Positions 31,808-39,084 of a stretch of 39,084 nt of DNA are shown here, piece after piece (the stretch's first letter is position 1; each line of letters starts with the position of its first letter). The translations under genes were made by a program, and so were the position numbers. Source of the stretch: Bacteroidetes bacterium UBA4416. Its GTDB lineage: Bacteria > Bacteroidota > Bacteroidia > B-17B0 > Aurantibacillaceae. The stretch spans positions 1-39,084 of the forward strand of contig DGQK01000021.1 of NCBI GenBank assembly GCA_002390745.1, given 5' to 3'. The notes under the pieces were generated by a model. It was not told the DNA's origin. It was given only the letters and a program-made list of their open reading frames with translations, and did not search any database.

Positions 31808-32479
31808 ATGAACCATTCACAATATAACGTCATCATTGTTGCCGGAGGTACCGGAACGCGCATGCATTCTGCTGTCCCCAAGCAGTTCATCGAGATCAAG
31901 GGGAAGCCCGTCATCATCCATACCATCGAAAAATTTCTGGAGTTTGACGAATACATCAACATCATTGTATCGGTACATCCCGAATACATGACCGATGCCA
32001 ATTTTATGCTGGCCGAATATTTTCCGGACAAGAACATCCATACGGTTGCCGGTGGAGAAACGCGCTTCCACTCTGTGAAAAACGGCCTGCATGCCATTTC
32101 CAACAAAAACGACATTGTTGGCATCCACGATGCGGCCCGGCCTTTCGTGAGTCAGGAAACCATCAAACGCTGCTTTGAAACGGCTGCGCTGAAGGGTAAT
32201 GCCATCCCGGTTTCGCCCGTCAATGAAAGCCTGCGCATGATCAGCAATGGCATCAACAAAGCGGTGAGCCGCGAAGATTACAAGATCGTTCAAACACCGC
32301 AATGCTTTGTAGTTTCCAAAATAAAAGAAGCCTTCAACCAGGAATATTCGCCTTTCTTTACCGACGACGCTACCGTGCTGGAGGGCATGGATGAACGCAT
32401 CCACCTGGTGGAAGGCAATCCGGAGAATATTAAGATCACCAATCCTTACGATTTAAAATTTGCAGAACTGTACTTATGA
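31808..32479 (+). CDS. ispD: 2-C-methyl-D-erythritol 4-phosphate cytidylyltransferase
   Basis: A 223-residue MEP-pathway enzyme that joins CTP to methylerythritol 4-phosphate. Family motifs: VIIVAGGTGTRMHSAVPKQF near the N-terminus for CTP and its phosphates, VGIHDAARPFV in the middle, FFTDDATVLEG near 180-190 and the terminal GNPENIKIT. Arg and Lys in the first motif (TRM, PKQF) are the catalytic residues and are present. Length is standard. The last bases overlap the next ATG (ATGA), indicating translational coupling to the PHP protein. No ispF is adjacent. Confidence 0.94.
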   Translation: MNHSQYNVIIVAGGTGTRMHSAVPKQFIEIKGKPVIIHTIEKFLEFDEYINIIVSVHPEYMTDANFMLAEYFPDKNIHTVAGGETRFHSVKNGLHAISNKNDIVGIHDAARPFVSQETIKRCFETAALKGNAIPVSPVNESLRMISNGINKAVSREDYKIVQTPQCFVVSKIKEAFNQEYSPFFTDDATVLEGMDERIHLVEGNPENIKITNPYDLKFAELYL

Positions 32480-34077
32480 TGACAACCGAAGACATCGCCG
32501 ATGCACTGGAGCTTACCGCTAAGCTCATGGAGCTTCACAACGAAAATCCCTTCAAGGTAAAGGCTATCAGCACGGCTGCCTACAAGCTGGGCAAAACGCG
32601 CATGGACCTGAACAATCTGAGCGTGGAAGAGCTGACCAAAATAGAAGGCATTGGCAAAAGCATTGCCGAAAAGATCCATGAGTTTACCACGACGGGCATG
32701 AGTAACGAACTGCGGGAGCTCAGTACCAAAACACCGGTAGGTGTGGTAGACATGCTGGGCATCAAGGGGCTCGGCCCGAAAAAAGTACGTCAGCTCTGGC
32801 TGGAGCTGGAGCTGGAAAGCGTGACGGACCTGCTCTATGCCTGCCACGAAAACCGGCTGGTGGAGCTCAAAGGCTTCGGCGAGAAAACACAACATACGAT
32901 CATTCAGAACATTGAGTTCAAGCTCAGCAATACCGGAAAATTCCATTTTGCTTATGCCGAAAAGGTAGGGCAGGCGATCATCGATGCCATTAAGGAGCAC
33001 ACCGATATGGTGAGCTTTACAGGGGCCATGTACCGCAAATGCGAAGTGATTGAAGAGATTGATATCCTCGTGGGCGATGAGGGCATCGACCTCGACGACT
33101 ACGGCTCCGATACGGTTCCCATCAATTTCATACAGGTAAACGAAGCGGTATTTTACAGGACACTCGTGGAGACTTCCTCTACGCCGGAACACCTCGCGGG
33201 CATCGATTTTTCTAAACTCGCCATCAAAAAATACGGCAGCGAGGAAGAGGTCTATGCGGGCTTACAGGTTCAGTATTGCGAGCCGGAATTACGCGAAGGG
33301 CATTTTGAAATAGAGAAAGCGAAGAACCATGAGCTGCCCAAACTGATTGAATACAGCGATTTGAAAGGCATTCTGCACAATCACTCGACCTACAGCGATG
33401 GCATGAACTCGCTCCAGGAGATGGCCGTGTACTGCAAGGAGCTGGGTTACGAATACCTGGGCATCTGCGACCACTCGCAAACGGCGGTGTATGCCGACGG
33501 GCTGAAACCGGAAACAGTAGCGATCCAGCAGCAGGAGATCGACCGGCTCAACCAGCAGCTCTTTCCTTTCAAAATATTCAAGGGTATCGAGAGCGATATT
33601 TTAAGTAATGGTGAACTTGACTATGAAGAAGACGTGTTGAAAAGCTTTGATTTCATCGTGGCCTCGGTGCATGCCAATTTAAAAATGGATGAGGCCAAAG
33701 CCAATGCCCGCCTTATCAAAGCCATTGAAAATCCTTATACCACCATCCTCGGGCACCCTACCGGGCGCCTGCTCCTGGGGCGCCCCGGCTATCCGATCGA
33801 CCATAAAAAGATCATCGATGCCTGCGCAGCCAATAAGGTGGTGATCGAGCTCAATGCACACCCTTACCGCCTCGACATCGACTGGCGCTGGATCCCGTAC
33901 TGCCTGGAGAAAGGGGTGATGATCTCCATCAACCCGGATGCTCACCAGCTGAAGGGCTATCATGATATGCGCTATGGAACCTACGCCGCGCGTAAAGGTA
34001 TGCTCACAAAAGAGCATTGCCTGAATGCCATGGACCTACAAAGCTTCGAATCATTTTTAAAAAGCTACAAACGCTAA
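32476..34077 (+). CDS. PolX-like HhH/PHP protein with degenerate polymerase domain
   Basis: A 533-residue relative of bacterial DNA polymerase X. N-terminal helix-hairpin-helix DNA-binding units occupy about 50-145 (IEGIGKSIAEKI, IKGLGPKKV, LKGFGEKTQ). The palm region about 175-285 is shortened, and the usual GSxRR...DxD is GAMYRKCEVIEEID: Glu194 replaces the first metal-binding Asp and only Asp196 remains. The PHP domain (298-533) is intact, with ligands in LHNHSTYSDG (301-309), CDHS (332-333), IESD (Glu371), SVHANL (His399), LGHPTGR (His427) and NPDAH (488-490). A 3'-5' exonuclease or phosphoesterase role is thus more likely than polymerisation. It overlaps ispD by 4 bp and the GH3 gene by 1 bp. 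Confidence 0.85.
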   Translation: MMTTEDIADALELTAKLMELHNENPFKVKAISTAAYKLGKTRMDLNNLSVEELTKIEGIGKSIAEKIHEFTTTGMSNELRELSTKTPVGVVDMLGIKGLGPKKVRQLWLELELESVTDLLYACHENRLVELKGFGEKTQHTIIQNIEFKLSNTGKFHFAYAEKVGQAIIDAIKEHTDMVSFTGAMYRKCEVIEEIDILVGDEGIDLDDYGSDTVPINFIQVNEAVFYRTLVETSSTPEHLAGIDFSKLAIKKYGSEEEVYAGLQVQYCEPELREGHFEIEKAKNHELPKLIEYSDLKGILHNHSTYSDGMNSLQEMAVYCKELGYEYLGICDHSQTAVYADGLKPETVAIQQQEIDRLNQQLFPFKIFKGIESDILSNGELDYEEDVLKSFDFIVASVHANLKMDEAKANARLIKAIENPYTTILGHPTGRLLLGRPGYPIDHKKIIDACAANKVVIELNAHPYRLDIDWRWIPYCLEKGVMISINPDAHQLKGYHDMRYGTYAARKGMLTKEHCLNAMDLQSFESFLKSYKR

Positions 34078-35588
34078 TGCCTATCCTCAATTCCATAGCA
34101 TCCTGGTTCATGAAGAAGCGCATGCACCAGATCGAGCTGTTCATGAAATACCCGCACGACGTGCAGGATGAATGGATGCACAGCCTCATCTCCTCTGCGC
34201 GCGACACGGAATACGGCAAGCGTTACAATTTCCGTTCGATATACAACTATGAACAGTTCCGGCAGATGGTGCCGGTAAACGACTACGAAAGCCTGAAACC
34301 CCTGATCGAGCGGACCCGACGGGGCGAACAGAATTTATTGTGGAATACCGACATCAAATGGTTTGCGAAAAGCAGCGGCACAACCGATAAGAGCAAGTTT
34401 ATCCCGGTGAGCAAGGAGTTCCTCGACGGCTGCCATTACAACGGCGGGCGCGACATGATCACCTTTCAGTGCGTCAACAATCCGGATACCAAGCTGTTTA
34501 CAGGAAAAAACCTGGCCCTTGGCGGCAGCTTCAAAACCGATCAGTTCGGCGATCATCACTCTTACCATGGCGATGTGAGCGCCATCATCATCCAGAACCT
34601 GCCGATGTGGGCCGAGTATTTCCGGGCACCGGATGTAAACATTGCGCTGATGGATAACTGGGAAGAGAAGCTGGAGCAGATGGCCAACAGCATGGCCGAC
34701 GAAAATGTAACCAGCCTTGCCGGCGTGCCAAGCTGGATGCTGGTGCTGATCAAACGCATTCTGGAATTGAAGAAGGCCGACAGCCTAAAGGATATCTGGC
34801 CCAACCTGGAAGTGTATTTCCACGGCGGCGTGAGCTTCACGCCCTATAGGGAATTATTTGAACGGCTCATCAACAATGATAAAATTGCTTACATGCAGCT
34901 CTACAGCGCTTCCGAAGGTTTTTTCGGCATCCAGGATGAGCGCGTGAGCAACGAAATGCTCCTGATGCTGGACTATGGCATCTACTACGAGTTTATACCC
35001 GTACACGAGCTGGGAAAAGAACATCCACGCACCTGCAATTTATCGGAAGTGCAGAAGGACAAAGACTACGCGATGCTCATCAGCACCAATGCCGGCCTGT
35101 GGCGCTACCAGATCGGGGACACCATCCGTTTTACCAGCCTGAGCCCCTACCGTTTTATCATTACCGGGCGCACACGGCAGCACATCAACGTGTTTGGCGA
35201 AGAGCTAATGATACACAATGCAGAGCAGGCCCTGAAAACCGCCTGCGAAAAAACACGCGCGCATATTGTAGATTATACCGTGGCTCCCGTGTTCATGAAC
35301 GAGCATACGGGTGCGCACGAGTGGCTCATTGAATTTGAGGAAGAACCTACCAACCTTGATTTTTTCAAAAGCGTGCTCGACGACACCCTTAAGCGTGTGA
35401 ACTCGGATTATGAAGCCAAACGCTTCAACGATTATGTGTTACAAACACCCGTGCTTCGGTCTATGCCGAAGGGCACGTTTTACAGCTGGCTTAAAGCCAA
35501 CAACAAACTCGGCGGGCAATACAAGGTGCCACGCCTCAGCAACAACCGGGACCTGGTGGAGGAATTGCTACAGGCGCCGGAGCAATAA
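34077..35588 (+). CDS. GH3 auxin-responsive-promoter family protein (acyl-adenylate forming)
   Basis: A 503-residue member of the adenylate-forming superfamily. Motif 1 SSGTTDKSKF (99-108) binds ATP phosphates, YSASEGFFG (near 296) is motif 2, and YQIGDTIRF...RFIITGRTRQHINVFGEEL is motif 3 with the hinge region. Plant GH3 enzymes attach amino acids to acyl acids; the bacterial substrate is unknown. The ATG at 34077 overlaps the TAA of the upstream gene as TAATG. The upstream-extended frame is not used because it lies within the PHP gene. Its coupling to ispD and the PolX-like gene is frequent in Bacteroidota as far as I recall, without a clear functional link. Confidence 0.9.
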   Translation: MPILNSIASWFMKKRMHQIELFMKYPHDVQDEWMHSLISSARDTEYGKRYNFRSIYNYEQFRQMVPVNDYESLKPLIERTRRGEQNLLWNTDIKWFAKSSGTTDKSKFIPVSKEFLDGCHYNGGRDMITFQCVNNPDTKLFTGKNLALGGSFKTDQFGDHHSYHGDVSAIIIQNLPMWAEYFRAPDVNIALMDNWEEKLEQMANSMADENVTSLAGVPSWMLVLIKRILELKKADSLKDIWPNLEVYFHGGVSFTPYRELFERLINNDKIAYMQLYSASEGFFGIQDERVSNEMLLMLDYGIYYEFIPVHELGKEHPRTCNLSEVQKDKDYAMLISTNAGLWRYQIGDTIRFTSLSPYRFIITGRTRQHINVFGEELMIHNAEQALKTACEKTRAHIVDYTVAPVFMNEHTGAHEWLIEFEEEPTNLDFFKSVLDDTLKRVNSDYEAKRFNDYVLQTPVLRSMPKGTFYSWLKANNKLGGQYKVPRLSNNRDLVEELLQAPEQ

Positions 35589-35634
35589 ACATTCAAGCCC
35601 TTCAAGGGTTGACAGATCACATTAAACGAACCTG

Positions 35635-36549
35635 TCAATAAAAAATATTCGGCGAAGTATAGCCGTTGAGGAACAGCCTGGGCTTGCGGATCTTCTGGTC
35701 CTTGCGGTACAGATATTGGTTCCCGGCACTGTCGATCATCGGGATGTGGAGGTTTTGTGCCTTGTTAAGCTTTTTGGGAACAAAGGGCATATCATGGATA
35801 AAGCGGTTCTGCACCGCATTCCTTACCTGTTCCGCGTCGATGCCGGCATTGCCTTGCAGGTATTGGCCGTAATCGTTGGCTACTTTTACCTGCGCGCTCA
35901 GCAGGCCATGCGACAGGTTCCCGTAGGTACTGCCGTTTGTATTTAAATACCCAATGTATGGATACAGGGAATCGTTCCTTACGCTCTGCCCCATGCGCCC
36001 GGTCCACAGGCTGCAATTGATCGCATATTGCACGTCCCTGTCCTGGTACTGTAATAAGAAGGCTCCCGTGCGGAAGCGATCAAGCATCGGCTTCGCCAGC
36101 AGGTCGTTTTCCAGGATCACAGAAACACGGTCGAACTGAAAAGCGAGGATGCCTGTCACCTGCGAGGTATGAATCCTGTTATACCACATGTTGTAACTGT
36201 AGGCTATTGAATTTTTATAGCCCGTCTGGTTACCGATGGAGCTGACAAAGCGGTTGACATCCGATGTGGTTTTCCCATAACCCAGGCACAGCCCCAGGGC
36301 GCCATTGAATTCCGTATGCTCTCCGCGTGGGCCGAGGTCCCTGAAATTATTGTAAACACGCACCGCTGCATTGATCTGCGCAAACTGATGCACATAATAG
36401 CCCTGGAAAACAAAGCCGAAGCGCTGAACGTGGGTACCAATGGCTCCTATAAATCCGATGTTGATCCCGTAAGTTTTCTGCATGTCCAGCTGGCAAAAGC
36501 CTCTGGCGCCTGTCAGCATACACAGTATCAGGATCAGCTTCCCACGCAT
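35635..36549 (-). CDS. Secreted barrel-like protein, 'toxin type 23' family in name
   Basis: A 304-residue protein with signal peptide MRGKLILILCMLTGARGFC and a beta-rich body (INIGFIGAIGTHVQRFGFVFQGYYVHQF, SIAYSYNMWYNRIHTSQVTGILAFQFDRVSVILENDLLAKPMLDRFRTGAF). From memory this matches Bacteroidota proteins that databases label 'polymorphic toxin type 23'. The signal peptide and repeated barrel-like strands point to an outer-membrane or surface protein rather than a toxin, and no immunity gene is adjacent. Its ATG directly abuts the stop of aroK (no gap), so it is translated from the same mRNA. The C-terminus KPRLFLNGYTSPNIFY is aromatic-rich. Confidence 0.6.
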   Translation of the reverse strand: MRGKLILILCMLTGARGFCQLDMQKTYGINIGFIGAIGTHVQRFGFVFQGYYVHQFAQINAAVRVYNNFRDLGPRGEHTEFNGALGLCLGYGKTTSDVNRFVSSIGNQTGYKNSIAYSYNMWYNRIHTSQVTGILAFQFDRVSVILENDLLAKPMLDRFRTGAFLLQYQDRDVQYAINCSLWTGRMGQSVRNDSLYPYIGYLNTNGSTYGNLSHGLLSAQVKVANDYGQYLQGNAGIDAEQVRNAVQNRFIHDMPFVPKKLNKAQNLHIPMIDSAGNQYLYRKDQKIRKPRLFLNGYTSPNIFY

Positions 36550-37077
36550 TCAGGAATTCATAAAGTTTACAACGGTTTCCTTCATTTCCTCTTCCTGCAG
36601 GTTGTTATTATAAATGATCAGGTCTGCCTGGCTGTAAAAAGTTTCCCGCGCCTGCAATAACGTTTCGATGTATTGCAACATCTCCTTATCTTCCTGGTTG
36701 GCAAGCAAAGGGCGCTGGGCCTTGATGCCGAACACGCGCTTATACAGGGCTTCGGCGTCCATCTTCAGATACACCAACTTGCCGGAGGCCTTGATCAGGT
36801 CGAGGTTATGATTGAAGCAGGGAGTTCCTCCTCCAAGAGCGATCACCGTTTTTTGGTTATCGCGGATGCATTCCTTTAACGATTCGGTTTCGATGTTCCT
36901 GAATTCCGCTTCTCCCTTTTCTTTAAACAGATCGGTGATGTTCTGATCGAACTTCGTTTCGGTATAATCATCCAGGTCGATAAAGTGATAACCGATATTC
37001 CTGGCCAGCTGCTTACCGTGTGTCGTTTTTCCGCTGGCCATGAAACCGCAGATAAACACTAAATTCTTATCTTCCAT
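36550..37077 (-). CDS. aroK: Shikimate kinase
   Basis: A 175-residue P-loop kinase that phosphorylates shikimate in aromatic amino acid synthesis. The Walker A motif is GFMASGKTTHGK (about 11-22), the substrate-binding DLDDY follows near 35, FRNIE near 60, and GGGTPC near 83 is the second glycine-rich loop. The lid arginine is in KAQRPLL. Walker A has A in place of the common G in GFMGSGKS/T, still compatible. Its ATG overlaps the kdsB stop by one base (TAATG) and its own stop directly abuts the next gene's ATG. The pair with kdsB seems only organisational. Confidence 0.9.
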   Translation of the reverse strand: MEDKNLVFICGFMASGKTTHGKQLARNIGYHFIDLDDYTETKFDQNITDLFKEKGEAEFRNIETESLKECIRDNQKTVIALGGGTPCFNHNLDLIKASGKLVYLKMDAEALYKRVFGIKAQRPLLANQEDKEMLQYIETLLQARETFYSQADLIIYNNNLQEEEMKETVVNFMNS

Positions 37078-37826
37078 TATTCTTTGATGTTCATTAAACG
37101 GATCACTTTCTCAATATCCTCAGGTGTGTCGATGCAGTGGCTGTCGAAAGTGGTGACAGCGCATTGCACGTTAAATCCGTTTTCCAGCCAGCGCAGCTGC
37201 TCCAGCGATTCCGCGCTTTCCAGGGAAGAAGGCTTTAGCTTCGTAATTTCCTCCAGCACGTCGCGCCTGTAAGCATACATCCCTACATGCCTGTAATACG
37301 TGTGATGCAGATGCCACTCGTTCTCCGGCTTTCCTTTGATGAAAGGAATGACCATGCGGCTGAAATACAAAGCCTCCATCTCCGTGTTGAGTGTGATCTT
37401 TACCTCGCCCGGATCAAACAGGACCTCATGGGAGTCTACGGGAATCATCAGCGTAGCCAGCTCGGTCAGTCCGTCGCACACCTCGCACAACAGGTCGATC
37501 TGCGTCGGATCGATAAAGGGCTCGTCGCCCTGGATGTTCACGATGTAATCATAATCGTCGTCGATCTTCTGAAAAGCTTCGAAACAGCGGTCGGTGCCGC
37601 TGGGATGGTCTTCGCGTGTAAGCACCACGTTGCCGCCGAAAGACTGCACATGGTCGTAGATGCGCTGATCGTCTGTAGCCACGTAAACGTCGGTAAGCAA
37701 AGGTGATTTCATCGCCTGCTCATACACTCTCTGGATCATGGTTTTTCCTAAGATGTTGATGAGAGGTTTTCCGGGAAAGCGGGTAGATGCATACCTCGCC
37801 GGTATAATACCTAAAATAGGGTTCAT
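37077..37826 (-). CDS. kdsB: 3-deoxy-manno-octulosonate cytidylyltransferase
   Basis: A 249-residue enzyme that activates Kdo as CMP-Kdo for lipopolysaccharide core synthesis. Motifs: IIPARYASTRFPGKPL at the N-terminus for CTP, NIQGDEPFI near 99 with the metal-binding Asp, YRHVGMYAYRRDVL in the middle, and LESAESLEQLRWLENG near 219-234. Length is standard for KdsB. Its presence implies a lipid A/Kdo-type outer membrane. It is the first gene of a tightly packed minus-strand operon with aroK and the barrel-like protein. The upstream 123 bp is shared with the divergent DUF1571 gene. Confidence 0.95.
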   Translation of the reverse strand: MNPILGIIPARYASTRFPGKPLINILGKTMIQRVYEQAMKSPLLTDVYVATDDQRIYDHVQSFGGNVVLTREDHPSGTDRCFEAFQKIDDDYDYIVNIQGDEPFIDPTQIDLLCEVCDGLTELATLMIPVDSHEVLFDPGEVKITLNTEMEALYFSRMVIPFIKGKPENEWHLHHTYYRHVGMYAYRRDVLEEITKLKPSSLESAESLEQLRWLENGFNVQCAVTTFDSHCIDTPEDIEKVIRLMNIKE

Positions 37827-37909
37827 AACTGGTAAGTTTAATGTATAAAAGGACAGACAGCCAAAGCCATACAGCCCGTGGTAAATTTACTAAAAATAAC
37901 CGGCCCGTA

Positions 37910-37941
37910 TTTGTATTATACTAACTTAACCGTTACCTTTA
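37910..37941 (+). promoter_or_regulatory. Candidate promoter of the DUF1571 gene, nearly leaderless
   Basis: TTTG (37910-37913) and TACCTTTA (37934-37941, one mismatch to TAnnTTTG) have a 20-bp spacer. The ATG at 37950 is only eight bases after the -7 box, so the predicted leader is 0-4 nt. Confidence 0.5.
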
Positions 37942-37949
37942 AACAAACT

Positions 37950-38801
37950 ATGAAATTTTACGGTCTCCTGATACTTTTCCTGTATTCCCATGTCTTGCCG
38001 GCTCAGTATTCCAAAGAACAGCTGAAAGAATTTAAGATCATTACCGACATGATGGATTCTGTAAAAAAGAATACTTACCTGCGCTGCAACATGAAATCGC
38101 TGGAGCGCGTGGAAACCGGATATGCCGCTGCGAGCACATCCATCAAGGTACAGGGCATGCCCCGCAAATGCTACCTTCGCAATGCCGAAAAAAAGCTGGA
38201 GGTCCTGTATAATGCTGAGCTCTCAAAGAACAAGTGTGTTGTCAAGCCGCACGTGTTTCCCTATTTCACACTCAACCTCGATCCCAGCGGCAACCTCATG
38301 CGCAAGAACCAGCACTTTACCATTTTTGAGCTGGGCTTTGAGTTCATCGGAAAAACCATTGCCATTGCCCTCAGCAAGGAAAAAGACCAGATCGCCAAAC
38401 ACCTGACCCTGATGCCAAACAAGGTGGAGAAAAATAAAATGAACTGTCACCTTTTCGTTTATGAAAATAACTCCTTCGGGTACCACGACTATGTGGTGCA
38501 GGATAAGGAAACGGTATCAAGCATTGCCGCCAAATTTGTAGTGAACGACTACATGGTGCGTACTAAAAATAAACTGTACGATGACTATGGCTACCTCAAA
38601 AAAGGAAGCGTGATCAAGATCCCGAATTTCTATTGTAAAAAGGCGCTCTTCTATATTGACGACAAAACCCTGCTCCCCGTGTGCGTGATCATTTACGACG
38701 AGGTCGGCTTATTTGAAAGCTACGAATACTTCGATCTCGAGATCAATAAACCTATTCCGGCGTCTGAATTCACAAAGAGCTTCAAAGGCTACGGTTTTTA
38801 G
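37950..38801 (+). CDS. DUF1571-family exported protein with an internal LysM domain
   Basis: A 283-residue protein with signal peptide MKFYGLLILFLYSHVLPAQ. The first and last parts follow the DUF1571 pattern: helical N-terminus with YLRCNMKSLERVE, then beta strands such as KVQGMPRKCYLRN, and after the insertion KKALFYIDDKTLLPVCVIIYD. Between, residues about 179-228 form a LysM domain (YHDYVVQDKETVSSIAAKFV...LYDDYGYLKKGSVIKIPNFY). LysM binds peptidoglycan N-acetylglucosamine, suggesting a periplasmic wall-attached role. The start ATG 37950 fits both the signal peptide and the promoter-like boxes; the 24 upstream codons do not look coding. Confidence 0.82.
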   Translation: MKFYGLLILFLYSHVLPAQYSKEQLKEFKIITDMMDSVKKNTYLRCNMKSLERVETGYAAASTSIKVQGMPRKCYLRNAEKKLEVLYNAELSKNKCVVKPHVFPYFTLNLDPSGNLMRKNQHFTIFELGFEFIGKTIAIALSKEKDQIAKHLTLMPNKVEKNKMNCHLFVYENNSFGYHDYVVQDKETVSSIAAKFVVNDYMVRTKNKLYDDYGYLKKGSVIKIPNFYCKKALFYIDDKTLLPVCVIIYDEVGLFESYEYFDLEINKPIPASEFTKSFKGYGF

Positions 38802-38813
38802 TAGTTTATTATA

Positions 38814-39029
38814 GAACGCAGATGAAACGGATCCGGCAGATCAGCACGGATTTAGAACAGAATAAACCCACATAAGCACATAGAAAATAAAGAGAACAGA
38901 TCAGGAATCACAGTGTATTCATTCTTCTGAATATCTGCCTTTGATCTTTGTTCTGATCTGTTCGATCCGTTTAATCCGTGCCGATTACATGTATCATATT
39001 CATCATAACCATCAGCGTCATCTGCGTTC
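38814..39029. repeat. Long imperfect inverted repeat of low-complexity type
   Basis: The ends GAACGCAGATGA (38814-38825) and TCATCTGCGTTC (39018-39029) pair perfectly; a second pair GAACAGATCAG (38894-38904) with CTGATCTGTTC (38953-38963) is nested inside, and ACGGAT/ATCCGT segments lie between. The sequence is dominated by variants of GCAGATGA, GATCAG and CACGGATT, a low-complexity intergenic family I have seen in Bacteroidota. Any reading frame in it is an accident of repeats. It ends 8 bp before the boundary repeat. Confidence 0.7.
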
Positions 39030-39037
39030 CATTTTCC

Positions 39038-39057
39038 TAGAAGCCATCTCATAAATA
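39038..39057. repeat. Right copy of the 20-bp inverted repeat at window ends
   Basis: Exact reverse complement of 3-22. The sequence continues for another 27 bases (GGTTTTAGG...) to the window edge with no counterpart at the left end, consistent with the inner, non-repeated part of an insertion sequence. The flanking CTAG fits the YTAR target rule of the IS5 group. Confidence 0.6.
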
Positions 39058-39084
39058 GGTTTTAGGCTATTTGCGCAGGATTTT

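Noticed and set aside
35601..35638. TTGACAG/CTGTCAA inverted repeat between GH3 and the barrel-like gene as a terminator
   Set aside because: A 7-bp stem with a 16-nt loop that overlaps a stop codon is too weak to call, although a role between convergent genes is possible.
38852..39052. A 66-codon minus-strand frame near the right edge
   Set aside because: Its Asp/Tyr/Gly-rich sequence is a translation of the low-complexity inverted repeat and the boundary repeat.
1..39084. CRISPR arrays, tRNA/rRNA genes, integrases, prophage genes
   Set aside because: Looked for regularly spaced repeats, cloverleaf-like segments and recombinase motifs on both strands; none seen.

Overview
The window is typical Bacteroidota chromosome of roughly half GC, closest in style to Chitinophagales/Sphingobacteriales. 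The evidence is the gene families (DUF4294, GH3, OMP_b-brl_3-type barrel, SPOR/thrombospondin-type-3 envelope proteins, DUF1571), promoter-like boxes of the form TTTG-N19-23-TAnnTTTG, weak or absent Shine-Dalgarno sequences, and the small palindromic intergenic repeats common in that phylum. I see no rRNA, tRNA, CRISPR array, prophage or complete insertion sequence. The two window ends carry the same 20-bp sequence in inverted orientation, so the window probably lies between two copies of an insertion element.

Layout. (1) 215-1696: biotin carboxylase, closed by a strong hairpin. (2) 1750-2439: a DUF4294 secreted protein, then a structured intergenic element (2498-2592), then a likely operon of an M28 carboxypeptidase-Q-like peptidase, an RND/MMPL exporter and a GNAT acetyltransferase (2726-6951). 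(3) A convergent LRR-containing accessory gene and a 0.6-kb repeat island (7912-8513). (4) 6-phosphofructokinase and a secreted TPR protein (8514-10942), facing a small XRE regulator. (5) An orphan NarL-type response regulator preceded by a complex dyad-rich leader, followed by a lipoprotein cluster with a possible leader peptide (11963-14955). (6) A long minus-strand envelope block, 14971-29906: a secreted barrel-like protein, an M16 zinc peptidase, a large TonB-receptor-like barrel, a three-gene operon of barrel/TSP3/SPOR proteins, a degenerate CDP-alcohol phosphotransferase, a CsgG/FlgO-like plus barrel protein, and two small membrane proteins, one of them only 55 residues. (7) Divergent HTH regulator and a small Cys-rich secreted protein (30132-31558), then the tightly coupled ispD - PHP/PolX-like - GH3 operon (31808-35588). 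(8) A minus-strand kdsB - shikimate kinase - barrel-protein operon (35635-37826), and a divergent DUF1571 protein with an internal LysM domain (37950-38801).

Functionally the block mixes housekeeping metabolism (acetyl/propionyl-CoA carboxylation, glycolysis, MEP isoprenoid pathway, Kdo activation, shikimate pathway) with many outer-membrane and periplasmic proteins. The SPOR/TSP3 operon is the most interesting envelope module: it combines beta-barrels, calcium-binding-type repeats and peptidoglycan-binding-type SPOR units in three adjacent genes. Other notable items are a PolX-like protein whose polymerase site is damaged but whose PHP nuclease site is intact, a CDP-alcohol phosphotransferase homologue lacking part of its signature, an unannotated 55-aa membrane protein with its own promoter-like boxes, a 35-codon upstream ORF before the lipoprotein cluster, and two genes whose promoter-like boxes sit so close to ATG that leaderless transcripts are likely.
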